33,716 nucleotides of DNA from assembly GCA_903862245.1 (NCBI GenBank), contig CAIOXL010000014.1, positions 1-33,716 of the forward strand, in the 5' to 3' direction. The translations under genes were made by a program, and so were the position numbers. The notes beneath the pieces were generated by a model. That model was not told the DNA's origin, made no database searches, and saw only the letters and a list, made by a program, of their open reading frames with translations. This document shows positions 24,682-32,964 of this stretch, piece by piece. This stretch comes from an uncultured Geobacteraceae bacterium (GTDB lineage: Bacteria; Desulfobacterota; Desulfuromonadia; Geobacterales; Pseudopelobacteraceae). Each line of letters starts with the position of its first letter. Positions within the stretch are counted from its first letter, which is position 1.

Positions 24682-25224
24682 GTGGACGATACGCAGGTAT
24701 GGAATTCCGGCATGGCACGCCTCAACAGTTTCCTTGTGAGCCTGCCCGCCGAAACGGCGGAGGCGCTGACGCTGCTGCTGGCCCGCTATGGCAGGGCAAA
24801 AAAGGATCTTGCCGCCGTTGTTGCGGCTGTCGACGCCGCTGCCGTCTGTTGTGAATGCCGGGGGCAATGCTGTCTGAACGGCAAGTACCGGATGAATGTA
24901 TGTGATGCCCTGGCCTGTCTTGCAGCGCAAACTGCACCAACAGTAGATTTCACCCGGAAACCGGTCTGCCCGTACGGCACCGCTGCCGGCTGCACCATGG
25001 AGCCCGGGCTGCGGCCGGCGGACTGTATTTTGTTTCTCTGTGACGGCATTGACCGGAAGTTGTCACCCCATGACAGGCTGCTCTGTGCAGAGCTGGAGCA
25101 GATACTGCGTGAGTTCATCCGCGAAGCTTCACGCCTGACCGGTGAACAGGTGGGAACACCGCTGCTGCTCTGGGCGGAGAAACAGAACACGTCATCAAAA
25201 TTCATGGTGCAAAGGCAGGCATAA
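24682..25224 (+). CDS. Cysteine-rich protein with a YkgJ-like cluster motif
   Basis: A 180-residue cytoplasmic protein not firmly recognised. After a helical N-terminus (about 1-55), a cysteine block reads VCCECRGQCCLNGKYRM, then NVCDALAC, RKPVCPYGTAAGC and ADCILFLCDG. The pattern CxxCxGxCC with following Cys residues resembles YkgJ-family metal or Fe-S binding proteins. The rest is an alpha-helical tail. It starts at a GTG (24682) with GCAGGG about 8 nt upstream; an internal ATG at 24712 has no ribosome site. Its stop overlaps the next gene by 1 nt, so the two are a coupled pair. Function unknown. Confidence 0.7.
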   Translation: MDDTQVWNSGMARLNSFLVSLPAETAEALTLLLARYGRAKKDLAAVVAAVDAAAVCCECRGQCCLNGKYRMNVCDALACLAAQTAPTVDFTRKPVCPYGTAAGCTMEPGLRPADCILFLCDGIDRKLSPHDRLLCAELEQILREFIREASRLTGEQVGTPLLLWAEKQNTSSKFMVQRQA

Positions 25225-25568
25225 TGGCGACAGTTCACGATCTGGTACTTATTCATGTAGACAACAAAGCCGGTTTTTACGCACGTGTAGAGGAGATCGA
25301 GCCGGACGTCAAGCCCGGCTGGTGGCAGGTAAAACTGCTGGTGCTCTCCTCGCCGCTGCAGGTTTTTACCTGGATTCTGGACGAATTTCAGATTGATGGT
25401 GCCGACTTCACCATGGGGGGAACACCGCTGCGCCTGGAGCTGATCGTCTCTCCGGTTGAACTGGAGCGTATTGAGGCGGAGAACGCTGAGAAGGAACGTG
25501 CGCAGAAAATACGTCCGGAGGGGGGGGGACCCAAGGTGATTTCCCTCCAGGACCGGCGAAAAAAATAA
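25224..25568 (+). CDS. Conserved hypothetical protein
   Basis: A 114-residue soluble protein, not recognised. The first 80 residues look like a compact alpha/beta domain (DLVLIHVDNKAGFYARVEEIEPDVKPG then WWQVKLLVLSSPLQVFTWILDE, FTMGGTPLRLELI). The tail (about 78-114) is a charged helix, ELERIEAENAEKERAQK, then a basic end, DRRKK. No metal site or membrane segment is visible. It overlaps the Cys-rich gene by 1 nt, indicating joint translation and perhaps a shared role. Confidence 0.7.
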   Translation: MATVHDLVLIHVDNKAGFYARVEEIEPDVKPGWWQVKLLVLSSPLQVFTWILDEFQIDGADFTMGGTPLRLELIVSPVELERIEAENAEKERAQKIRPEGGGPKVISLQDRRKK

Positions 25569-25634
25569 ATCACGAAAACAGTTCAACAGGCGGTTTCTTA
25601 CCGGGTTACCTTGTACATCAAAGGAGAATGAGAC

Positions 25635-26609
25635 ATGTTTTTTCCACAGTTCCGCGCCCGCAGAATACGAGGGAGTGCAACCTTTCGCCGCATGGTCAGC
25701 GAGACGACCCTTTCGGTCAACGACCTTATCTATCCGATGTTTTCAGCCTTCGGCACCGGGATAAAAAAAGAAATATCCTCCATGCCCGGTATCTATCAGC
25801 AATCCATTGAGAATATCGTTGCCGAGGCCAAAGAGGTTCGGGATCTGGGGATTCCGGCTGTGCTGCTGTTCGGTATTCCGGAGAGAAAAGATGCGGTCGG
25901 CAGTGACGCCTATTCCGATACCGGCATCATTCAGGAGACGATCCGTGCGCTGAAAAAAAATGTGCCGGGGCTGGCGGTCATTACTGATGTCTGCATGTGT
26001 GAGTACACCGACCACGGCCACTGCGGAATTATCAAAAACGGTGATGTGGACAATGATTCGACACTGGACCTGCTGGCGCGGGAAGCGCTTTCCCATGTGC
26101 AGGCCGGGGCTGACATGGTGGCGCCGTCGGATATGATGGACGGCCGGGTTGGGGCCATTCGCGATACGCTTGACGAACATGGCTATGACGCGATACCGAT
26201 CATGAGCTATGCGGTGAAATATGCGTCCGGCTACTACGGCCCGTTTCGGGAAGCGGCAGAATCAACGCCCCAGTTCGGCGATCGCCGCAGCTACCAGATG
26301 GATCCGGCCAACCGCCGGGAAGCGCTGCGGGAAGCCGCCTCTGATATTGACGAAGGGGCTGACATCATCATGGTGAAGCCGGGGCTGCCGTACCTTGATA
26401 TCCTGCGCGACCTGCGCAATGAATTTGATCTGCCGCTGGCGGTCTACAATGTCTCCGGGGAATACAGTATGGTTAAGGGTGCTGCTGAGCGGGGGTGGAT
26501 CGATGAGGAGCGGGTGGTGATGGAGACAATGACCGCTTTCAAACGGGCCGGGGCAGATATCATCATAACCTACCATGCCAAGGATGTGGCACGGTGGTTG
26601 GCTAACTAA
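25635..26609 (+). CDS. hemB: Porphobilinogen synthase (delta-aminolevulinic acid dehydratase)
   Basis: Condenses two 5-aminolevulinate molecules into porphobilinogen, feeding haem, sirohaem and cobalamin. The 324-residue protein has Lys195 ([15 protein letters not shown]) and the Schiff-base Lys248 ([13 protein letters not shown]). Cys120, Cys122 and Cys130 in [14 protein letters not shown] are the catalytic-zinc ligands, so it is the zinc-dependent form rather than the magnesium-only form. The start has AAAGGAG 7 nt upstream. The stop is 5 nt from the convergent L,D-transpeptidase stop, and no terminator separates them. Confidence 0.97.
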   Translation: MFFPQFRARRIRGSATFRRMVSETTLSVNDLIYPMFSAFGTGIKKEISSMPGIYQQSIENIVAEAKEVRDLGIPAVLLFGIPERKDAVGSDAYSDTGIIQETIRALKKNVPGLAVITDVCMCEYTDHGHCGIIKNGDVDNDSTLDLLAREALSHVQAGADMVAPSDMMDGRVGAIRDTLDEHGYDAIPIMSYAVKYASGYYGPFREAAESTPQFGDRRSYQMDPANRREALREAASDIDEGADIIMVKPGLPYLDILRDLRNEFDLPLAVYNVSGEYSMVKGAAERGWIDEERVVMETMTAFKRAGADIIITYHAKDVARWLAN

Positions 26610-26614
26610 CTAAT

Positions 26615-27496
26615 CTATTTGGTTTTCGGCGGCCTGTCCAGATACCGGGGCAGGTCGCCGCGCACTTCAACAACAGGTCCGTCTTCCAACTCCTCTGATC
26701 CTCCGCTGTCATCTTCGTACTCATCTTCTCCTGCCGCCCATTCGTACAGTTTCTGAGAATCCAGCAGCACCGGTTTTAGCGGCGTTTCGAACACCCGCAG
26801 CTGCATCTTTTCGTCAAACAGGCCAATGCAGCCATGTGATGCAGGGCGGCCCGGCAGATCACGGGCATGAAGCCAGTACGAAACGTTGTCAGAGTCGACA
26901 TGAAAGCGCAGGGCATTATCCATCGGGTACTGCTCTTCGTCGTCGGCTGTTTTATAGAGTGATGAGGTGTGGTGCCGATCGCGGGTGGTGATTCTGAAGA
27001 TGCCGGTGGGGGTTTCGGTGGTTGCTTTGCCGGTGGCGGCCGGTGCTGAAAACACCAGCTTGCCGTATTCATAGGCACCCATCCACTGCTCGGTCACATC
27101 CACCAGTATGTATTTCTCGTGGCGGGCGGCCGGCTGATAAAACTTCGCCATCGGTGTGTAACTGCGGATATCGTCCATGTTGTCCGGGACTTTGATGGTG
27201 GTGCCGGGGTATGCGTGGCGGCGGTCAAGGCGGTTGAAGCGCGCGACCAGAATCCAATCCTGCCCGAAGAGCGACTCAAGCGATTGATTCGGCTGGATAA
27301 ACAGGGGGTGCCATTTGATATTCTTCAGGCTTGGATACTCTACCCGGGAGAGATCCTCTCTGGCCTTATCCTCTGGTGACGCCGCCGGGTCTCCGGTCAT
27401 GGACGGCATCTGCAGCAGGGATATACCGACTAAGATAGCGGTGCAGAGCGACACCAGAACTATTTTGTGCGAAAGCCGCATTCGGCTGCTGCGCAT
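26615..27496 (-). CDS. L,D-transpeptidase (YkuD family) with LysM-like region
   Basis: Periplasmic cross-linking or lipoprotein-attaching peptidoglycan enzyme. I start it at 27496 (MRSSRMRLSHKIVL, AGAGGA 8 nt upstream) rather than at 27559; this gives 293 residues with a basic N-terminus and a membrane helix or signal (about 9-26). A LysM-like stretch (WHPLFIQPNQSLESLFGQDW to YPGTTIKVPDNM) is followed by the YkuD domain (about 125-250) with YILVDVTEQWMGAYEYGK and the active site SHGCIGLFD, whose Cys is the nucleophile and whose His lies upstream in YWLHARD. The acidic C-terminal tail (EDEYEDDSGGSEELED) is unusual. Ends 5 nt from convergent hemB. Confidence 0.9.
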   Translation of the reverse strand: MRSSRMRLSHKIVLVSLCTAILVGISLLQMPSMTGDPAASPEDKAREDLSRVEYPSLKNIKWHPLFIQPNQSLESLFGQDWILVARFNRLDRRHAYPGTTIKVPDNMDDIRSYTPMAKFYQPAARHEKYILVDVTEQWMGAYEYGKLVFSAPAATGKATTETPTGIFRITTRDRHHTSSLYKTADDEEQYPMDNALRFHVDSDNVSYWLHARDLPGRPASHGCIGLFDEKMQLRVFETPLKPVLLDSQKLYEWAAGEDEYEDDSGGSEELEDGPVVEVRGDLPRYLDRPPKTK

Positions 27497-27655
27497 GGGA
27501 TTAATCCTCTTAATGAGATAGGTAGGCGGCATCATAGTCATTTGTGACCCACTATTCAACCGTTGTCATCAGTACGGTGGAAATTTCTGGTATCACGGGG
27601 GAACAGATGCTAAATTGCCGGCCGCGGTGCTGTTCATTGACCAACAGGGGGTTGC

Positions 27656-28738
27656 ATGGTGGAAGCAGATCTGATGCACACGTACAACCAGTTTGCCAGC
27701 GACAACTACGCCGGGATCTGCCCGGAGGCGTGGAGAGCAATGCAGGAAGCCAACTGCGGGTTTGTCCCTTCCTACGGCGATGACCTCTGGACGGAGCGCG
27801 CCTGCGAGCATCTGCGCCAGGTGTTTGAAACAGAGTGCCAGGTGTTCTTTGTCTTTAACGGTACGGCGGCCAATTCCCTGGCGCTGGCATCGCTCTGCCG
27901 TTCCTACCACAGTGTCATCTGCCATGAGCTGGCCCATGCCGAGACCGATGAGTGCGGGGCGCCGGAGTTCTTTTCCAACGGTACCAAACTGCTCCATGTG
28001 AACGGTCCGGACGGCAAGTTTGATCTGGCCGAGGTTGAACGGGTCATTACCCGCCGGAGTGATATCCATTACCCCCGGCCGAAAGTATTGAGCCTGACCC
28101 AGGCGACAGAAGTCGGCACCGTGTACACACCGGATGAAATCGGGGCAGCCAGTGAGCTTGCCAAACGACATGGTCTGCGGGTGCAGATGGATGGCGCCCG
28201 GTTTGCCAACGCGGTTGTTTCACTGAATGTTGCTCCTGCCGAGTTGACCTGGCGGGCCGGGGTTGACGTGCTCTGTCTGGGAGGGGCGAAAAACGGCATG
28301 GCTGTCGGTGAAGCGGTGGTGTTCTTTGATCGTGAACTGGCCCATGAATTTGATTACCGCTGCAAACAGGCGGGGCAGCTGGCATCAAAAATGCGCTTTA
28401 TTTCGGCTCCCTGGATCGGCATGCTGGAAGGGGGCGCCTGGTTGAACAACGCCCGTCATGCCAACGGCTGTGCGGCACTGCTTGAACAGCACCTGGCGGC
28501 AATTGACGGCATCAGTATCATGTATCCACGGCAGGCGAACTCGGTGTTCGTCGAAATGCCGGAGGCGGTGGCTACAGCCCTCCGCCAAGCCGGCTGGCAC
28601 TTCTACTCATTTATTGGTTCCGGTGGCGCGCGCTTCATGTGCTCGTGGCAGACTACGGATCGTGATGTACTTCAGTTGTCGGAGGCGGTACGAACGGCCT
28701 CTTCCGCTGCTGGTCGGGCACCGGGAGGTACGGTATGA
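27656..28738 (+). CDS. Low-specificity L-threonine aldolase
   Basis: PLP fold-type I enzyme that splits threonine or allo-threonine to glycine and acetaldehyde. The 360-residue protein begins MVEADLMHTYNQFASDNY; the ATG at 27656 has CAGGGGG just upstream, and the alternative ATG at 27674 is less well placed. PLP-binding elements are FVFNGTAANSLAL, MDGARFANAV with the cofactor-contacting Asp, and Lys in CLGGAKNGM. PYGDDxW is seen as PSYGDDLW. Its stop overlaps by 4 nt the start of a 52-codon gene. Confidence 0.93.
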   Translation: MVEADLMHTYNQFASDNYAGICPEAWRAMQEANCGFVPSYGDDLWTERACEHLRQVFETECQVFFVFNGTAANSLALASLCRSYHSVICHELAHAETDECGAPEFFSNGTKLLHVNGPDGKFDLAEVERVITRRSDIHYPRPKVLSLTQATEVGTVYTPDEIGAASELAKRHGLRVQMDGARFANAVVSLNVAPAELTWRAGVDVLCLGGAKNGMAVGEAVVFFDRELAHEFDYRCKQAGQLASKMRFISAPWIGMLEGGAWLNNARHANGCAALLEQHLAAIDGISIMYPRQANSVFVEMPEAVATALRQAGWHFYSFIGSGGARFMCSWQTTDRDVLQLSEAVRTASSAAGRAPGGTV

Positions 28739-28893
28739 TAAAAACGGCAACGTTTGAGTCTCTGCTTAATGACGCACATCCGGATGATGAGGGGGGATAC
28801 AGCTTCACTCTGGAAGGGAAAACATACCGTATCCGGGTCAGGGATGATGTGAAAAAAATTGCAGAGGATCATGGCTACATAATCATCTACTGA
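28735..28893 (+). CDS. Small hypothetical protein translationally coupled to threonine aldolase
   Basis: An open frame from ATG at 28735 to TGA at 28893 gives 52 residues: MIKTATFESLLNDAHPDDE at the start and DVKKIAEDHGYIIIY at the end. A GGGAGG site lies 7 nt before the ATG inside the aldolase gene, and the ATGA overlap with its stop shows coupling. The protein is acidic, soluble and looks like a small alpha/beta unit (YSFTLEGKTYRIRVRDD). A terminator 25 nt after the stop closes the transcript. No family is recognised. Confidence 0.6.
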   Translation: MIKTATFESLLNDAHPDDEGGYSFTLEGKTYRIRVRDDVKKIAEDHGYIIIY

Positions 28894-28917
28894 CCGCTCG
28901 GAAGGTCATAAATCAAG

Positions 28918-28951
28918 GTCCACTCCTGTTGCCATGGGGTGGACTTTTTTT
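28918..28951 (+). terminator. Intrinsic terminator after the threonine aldolase pair
   Basis: GTCCAC (918-923) and GTGGAC (939-944), extended inwards by CC/GG, form a stem followed by a run of seven T. It lies 25 nt after the stop of the 52-codon gene. Confidence 0.8.
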
Positions 28952-29204
28952 ATGGGGAGGGGCGCTGCTTGTCCGGCATGGCGGAAATATGGTTGCCATG
29001 GAACATTGGTCTTACCGCTTTTAACTTTTCCTAAATTATACCGGTACAGTACTATTGCCTTGCATTTTATGCATCGATTGTGTAAAGAATGGCGAAACAC
29101 ACTGTATCAGCGTATCTTTTGCATTGTACCATTGTTCTGTTATACCGGAAATATCGTCGTTATTTTTACTTAAACTAAACAGGTGGTCAGTGAAAAAGAA
29201 AAAA
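28952..29204 (+). other. Intergenic region before hdrC
   Basis: About 250 nt of AT-rich DNA lie between the terminator and hdrC. A possible promoter has TTGCAT (29119-29124), a 16-nt spacer and TATACC (29141-29146). TATACCGG occurs twice (29038 and 29141) as direct repeats. No -24/-12 sigma54 signature, RNA gene or convincing coding frame is seen. Confidence 0.35.
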
Positions 29205-29774
29205 ATGATCATATCCCAGGAGACGATGGACGTTGACTTTGTGCGCAAAGTCGAGGCTCTCTCCGACACATCGGTCCGGCGCTGTTTCCAGTGCGGCAAA
29301 TGTTCTGCCGGCTGCCCGATGGCAACGTTCATGGAGCATCCGCCGAATCGCGTTGTCCGGCTGCTGCAGCTTGGCCAATGGCGCCGGATTATCGAAGGGA
29401 GGTCAATCTGGTACTGCGCCTCCTGCGAAACCTGCTCCACCCGCTGTCCCAACAAAGTTCACCTGGCGTCAATCATGGACGCGCTGCGTAAGCTTTCCTG
29501 GGATGCCGATGGTCCCTCCAAGGAAAGCTACGTCCAGCTGGCCAACAAACTGTTCCTGCAGAATATCCGCACCTATGGCCGTCAGTATGAAATGCGCCTT
29601 GCCGCCGTGTTCAACGTCAAATCGGGGCAGTTTCTGAAAGATCTCATGCTCGGTCCCAAGCTGCTCGCCAAGGGCAAGCTGAAGATGTTCCACAGCAAAA
29701 ACAAAAACCTGTCCGAAATCGAGAAGATCTTCAGCCGCATTGAAGAAATGCGCAAAAACGGCAAAGCGTTGTAA
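29205..29774 (+). CDS. hdrC: Heterodisulfide reductase HdrC-like iron-sulfur subunit
   Basis: Electron-transfer subunit with two [4Fe-4S] clusters: CFQCGKCSAGCP and CASCETCSTRCP (about 27-38 and 67-78). The 189-residue form starts MIISQETMDVDFVRKVEAL at an ATG with no good Shine-Dalgarno; a GTG at 29190 behind AGGTGG is a credible alternative, and the open frame continues further upstream without homology. The C-terminal half is helical and basic, as in HdrC. It opens an hdrC-hdrB-hdrA-mvhD-like set on the plus strand. A 99-nt gap with a palindrome separates it from hdrB. Confidence 0.88.
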   Translation: MIISQETMDVDFVRKVEALSDTSVRRCFQCGKCSAGCPMATFMEHPPNRVVRLLQLGQWRRIIEGRSIWYCASCETCSTRCPNKVHLASIMDALRKLSWDADGPSKESYVQLANKLFLQNIRTYGRQYEMRLAAVFNVKSGQFLKDLMLGPKLLAKGKLKMFHSKNKNLSEIEKIFSRIEEMRKNGKAL

Positions 29775-29776
29775 GG

Positions 29777-29848
29777 CAATTTTGTATTTTGGATTTTGAA
29801 TTCTTGATTGACGGCAATTCAAAATTCAGCATTCAAAATTCAAAATTG
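29777..29848. repeat. 72-nt AT-rich palindrome between hdrC and hdrB
   Basis: Two 34-nt arms (29777-29810 and 29815-29848) are reverse complements at 27 of 34 positions around an ACGG loop. They are made of short TTTTGAATT / AATTCAAAA units. The RNA would fold into a long hairpin in the hdrC-hdrB junction. This type of element tends to be dispersed in genomes; copy number is not visible here. Confidence 0.7.
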
Positions 29849-29873
29849 AACTCAAGGATTTTGGGTATCATCA

Positions 29874-30800
29874 ATGACAAACGATCTTAAATACTCCTAC
29901 TACCCCGGCTGCTCGCTGCACGCCTCGGCCGGTGAATACGACCTCTCCACCCGTGAGCTCTTCAAGCACCTGGGGATCGGCCTCACCGAAATACCGGACT
30001 GGTTCTGCTGCGGCGCCACCCCGGCCCACAATGTGGATGAGCTCCTGTCACTTTCCCTTTGTGCCAAGAATCTGGAGCTGGCCGACAGTATCGAAGGGGA
30101 CGTGGCAGTCGCCTGTGCCGCCTGTTTTTCCCGGCTCAAGACCGCTCAGCATATCCTTGGTGAGAACGACGTCAAACGGAAGCAGGTTGAAACCGCCCTG
30201 GACGCCCCGTTGAAACTTGACGGCAATGTGAAACATCTGCTGGAGATTCTGGCGAAAGATCTGGGGCTGGAGCGGCTGGCCGCCTCGGTCAACAAGCCGC
30301 TGACCGGGCTCAAAGTCGCCTGCTACTACGGCTGTCTGCTGACCCGTCCGACCGATGTACCGAACCTTGACTGTGCCGAAGCACCGACCATCATGGAGAA
30401 GATCATCGAAGCGGTCGGTGCCGAAACCGTACCCTGGACGCACCGCCTGGAATGCTGCGGTGCCAACTTCACCCTTTCACGCCCCGGTGTTGTCATACAG
30501 CTCACCAATGCCATCCTCGATGCTGCCAAGGCCGCCGGCGCCGACTGCATCATGGTTGGCTGCCCGCTCTGCCACGGCAACCTGGACATCCGCCAGAAAG
30601 AAATAGAGAAAGTGTACAGCACCAGTTATGACCTGCCGGTGTTCTACCTCACCCAACTGGTGGGACTCTCCGTCGGCCTGTCACCCGAAAACCTGGGATT
30701 GGGCGCGATGATCGTCAGCCCGTTTCCGCTCCTGACTGAGAAAAAGCTGATGGAAACATCACTGCTGGACAGCCAGGTATCTCTCCCGGGAATCAGGTAA
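29874..30800 (+). CDS. hdrB: Heterodisulfide reductase HdrB-like subunit (two CCG domains)
   Basis: Subunit with two cysteine-rich CCG domains that in methanogens hold the paired non-cubane [4Fe-4S] clusters reducing the heterodisulfide. The 308-residue protein shows YYPGCSLHASAGEYD, PDWFCCGATPAHN and ACAACFSRL (domain 1, about 8-90), and VACYYGCLLTRPTD, LECCGANFTLSRPG and VGCPLCHGNLDIRQ (domain 2, about 145-250). The cysteine pattern is complete. In bacteria without coenzyme M the substrate is unknown. Shine-Dalgarno for the ATG is weak; AAGGA lies about 15 nt upstream. Confidence 0.9.
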   Translation: MTNDLKYSYYPGCSLHASAGEYDLSTRELFKHLGIGLTEIPDWFCCGATPAHNVDELLSLSLCAKNLELADSIEGDVAVACAACFSRLKTAQHILGENDVKRKQVETALDAPLKLDGNVKHLLEILAKDLGLERLAASVNKPLTGLKVACYYGCLLTRPTDVPNLDCAEAPTIMEKIIEAVGAETVPWTHRLECCGANFTLSRPGVVIQLTNAILDAAKAAGADCIMVGCPLCHGNLDIRQKEIEKVYSTSYDLPVFYLTQLVGLSVGLSPENLGLGAMIVSPFPLLTEKKLMETSLLDSQVSLPGIR

Positions 30801-30818
30801 CCAATAAAGGAATAACCG

Positions 30819-32816
30819 ATGTCACGAATAGGCGTATTCATCTGCCATTGCGGCGAGAACATATCCAGAACTGTTGACGTTGAACGGGTCGCCCGGGAAG
30901 TGGGCTTGCTCCCCGGCGTATCCTTCTCCACCGACTACAAGTACATGTGCTCCGACCCGGGGCAGAACCTGCTGAAAAATGCCATTCAGGAACAGAAGCT
31001 GACGCACATCGTCGTGGCCGCCTGCTCCCCCCGCATGCACGAGAAAACCTTCCGCAAGGCGGTGGAAGCGGCCGGTCTGAACCCCTTCCTCTGCGAAATG
31101 GCCAATATCCGCGAGCACTGCTCCTGGGTCCATGAAAACAAGGAGGAGGCTACGGTCAAGGCGGTGGAGATCGTCGGCATGATGGTGGAGCGGATCAAGA
31201 AAAACCGGGTCCTTCCGGGCATTACCGTGCCGGTCACCAAGCGCTCCCTCGTCATCGGCGGCGGCATCGCCGGGATTCAGGCGGCCCTGGATATTGCCGA
31301 CTGCGGCCACGAAGTCATCCTCGTCGAGCGGGAACCCTCCATCGGTGGGCACATGGCGCAGCTGTCCGAAACTTTCCCGACCCTGGACTGCTCCCAGTGC
31401 ATCATGACCCCCAAGATGGTGGATGTGGCCAACCACCCCAAGATCACCCTGCATACCTTCTCGGAAATCGAACTGGTGGAAGGGTATATCGGCAACTTCC
31501 AGGTCACCATCAAGAAAAAAGCCCGCTCCGTGGATGAGGATAAATGCACCGGCTGCGGTGTCTGCATGACCAAGTGCCCCCAGAAAAAAATACCCAACAA
31601 ATTTGACCAGAACATCGGCCTGCGCACCGCCATCTACGTCCCGTTTCCCCAGGCGGTACCGAATACGCCGGTTATCGACCGTGCCAACTGCACCTGGTTC
31701 AAAACCGGCAAATGCGGGGTCTGCCAGAAGGTCTGCGGTCCCGGCGCGGTGGATTTCGAACAGGAGGACCGCCTGATCGTCGAAGCGGTGGGCGCCATCG
31801 TCGTTGCCACCGGGTTTGACCTGTACACTATCGACGAAAAGCCGAAAGGCTCCGCCATCAAGGGGTACGGCGAATTCGGTCACGGCAAGATTCCGGACGT
31901 CATCGACGGCATGACCTTTGAACGCCTCGCCTCGGCCTCCGGCCCCACCGGCGGTAAGATTCTCCGCCCCTCCGACGGCAAGGAACCGAAGCAGATTGTC
32001 TTCATACAGTGCATCGGCTCGCGGGCGAGGGAGAAAGGGATCTCCTACTGTTCCAAGGTCTGCTGCATGTATACCGCCAAACACACCATGCTCTACCACC
32101 ACAAGGTGCATGACGGCCAAGCCTACGTATTCTTCATGGACGCCCGTACTCCGGGCAAAAGCTATGACGAATTCTGGCGCCGCTCCATCGAAGAGGAAGA
32201 AGCGGTGTATATCCGCGGCATGGTTTCCCGCCTGTACCAGAAGGGGGACAAGATCGTTGTCATGGGGAGTGACATCGCCGTCGGCGTTCAGGTGGAAATC
32301 GAAGCCGACATGGTTGTCCTGGCCACCGCCATTCAACCGCAGAAAGGGGCTGACACCCTGGCGCAGAAGCTCGGCATCTCCTACGACAAGTACCATTTCT
32401 ATTCGGAAGCACACGCCAAGCTGCGTCCGGTGGAGTGCGCCACTGCCGGCATCTATCTGGCCGGTGCCTGCCAGGGGCCCAAAGACATCCCCGAAACAGT
32501 CTCCCAGGCCAGCGCCGCCGCCGCCAAGGTTATGACCCTGTTCTCCAAAGATCAGCTGGAGCGTGAGCCGATCGTGGCGCGGGTGCGTGAAGCCGGCTGT
32601 GTCGGCTGCCTGGCCTGTAAGAAAGTCTGTGCCTATGGCGCAATAGAAGAAAAGGAAATCCGCGATCGTCAGGGCAACCTGATCAAGACCGTTGCCTACG
32701 TCAACCCCGGTGTCTGCGCCGGCTGCGGTACCTGCCAGGCCACCTGCCCCTCGAAATGCGTGGAACTGGATGGCTACACCGATGAACAGATCGTTGCCAT
32801 GATAGAAGCGTTGTAA
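30819..32816 (+). CDS. hdrA: Heterodisulfide reductase HdrA-like FAD/iron-sulfur subunit
   Basis: Flavoprotein of 665 residues, the flavin-bifurcating subunit in Hdr complexes. The N-terminus has GVFICHCGENI and AACSPRMHEKTF with LCEMANIREHCSWVH. The FAD/NAD Rossmann motif is VIGGGIAGIQAALDIADCG (about 146-164), followed by LDCSQCIMTPKMVD. Four-cysteine cluster motifs CTGCGVCMTKCP and CGVCQKVCGPGAVDF are in the middle, with CVGCLACKKVCAYGA and CAGCGTCQATCP in a C-terminal ferredoxin domain. AAAGGAATAACCG precedes the ATG. It supports electron bifurcation or confurcation with hdrB/hdrC and mvhD; electron partners cannot be inferred from the window. Confidence 0.93.
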   Translation: MSRIGVFICHCGENISRTVDVERVAREVGLLPGVSFSTDYKYMCSDPGQNLLKNAIQEQKLTHIVVAACSPRMHEKTFRKAVEAAGLNPFLCEMANIREHCSWVHENKEEATVKAVEIVGMMVERIKKNRVLPGITVPVTKRSLVIGGGIAGIQAALDIADCGHEVILVEREPSIGGHMAQLSETFPTLDCSQCIMTPKMVDVANHPKITLHTFSEIELVEGYIGNFQVTIKKKARSVDEDKCTGCGVCMTKCPQKKIPNKFDQNIGLRTAIYVPFPQAVPNTPVIDRANCTWFKTGKCGVCQKVCGPGAVDFEQEDRLIVEAVGAIVVATGFDLYTIDEKPKGSAIKGYGEFGHGKIPDVIDGMTFERLASASGPTGGKILRPSDGKEPKQIVFIQCIGSRAREKGISYCSKVCCMYTAKHTMLYHHKVHDGQAYVFFMDARTPGKSYDEFWRRSIEEEEAVYIRGMVSRLYQKGDKIVVMGSDIAVGVQVEIEADMVVLATAIQPQKGADTLAQKLGISYDKYHFYSEAHAKLRPVECATAGIYLAGACQGPKDIPETVSQASAAAAKVMTLFSKDQLEREPIVARVREAGCVGCLACKKVCAYGAIEEKEIRDRQGNLIKTVAYVNPGVCAGCGTCQATCPSKCVELDGYTDEQIVAMIEAL

Positions 32817-32827
32817 CGTCTATTTTA

Positions 32828-32947
32828 ACACGGAGACACGGAGACACGGAGAACGTCAAAGACAGAAAGCAGGAAGAATACGAAGCTTTTTAAAAAAACA
32901 GCTGTAGTTTCTTCTGCATGGTTTTGGTTTTCTCCGTGTCTCCGTGT
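32828..32947. repeat. Palindromic element with 8-bp tandem ends between hdrA and mvhD
   Basis: Three tandem ACACGGAG units (32828-32835, 32836-32843, 32844-32851) are mirrored by two CTCCGTGT units (32932-32939, 32940-32947). The 80-nt interior is AT-rich. The ends are perfect inverted repeats of 16 nt or more and could pair in the mRNA. A related element lies downstream at 33470-33600. Confidence 0.8.
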
Positions 32948-32964
32948 TGAAAAGGTTTAGTTTT

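Noticed and set aside
28952-29204. A sigma54 promoter before hdrC
   Set aside because: No TGGCAC-N5-TTGC arrangement could be found; only a weak sigma70-like candidate is seen.
30822-32414. A 530-codon open frame antisense to hdrA
   Set aside because: It is a by-product of GC-rich codon use opposite a strongly supported FAD/iron-sulfur gene; the product has no recognisable motif and is low complexity in Gly, Asp and His.
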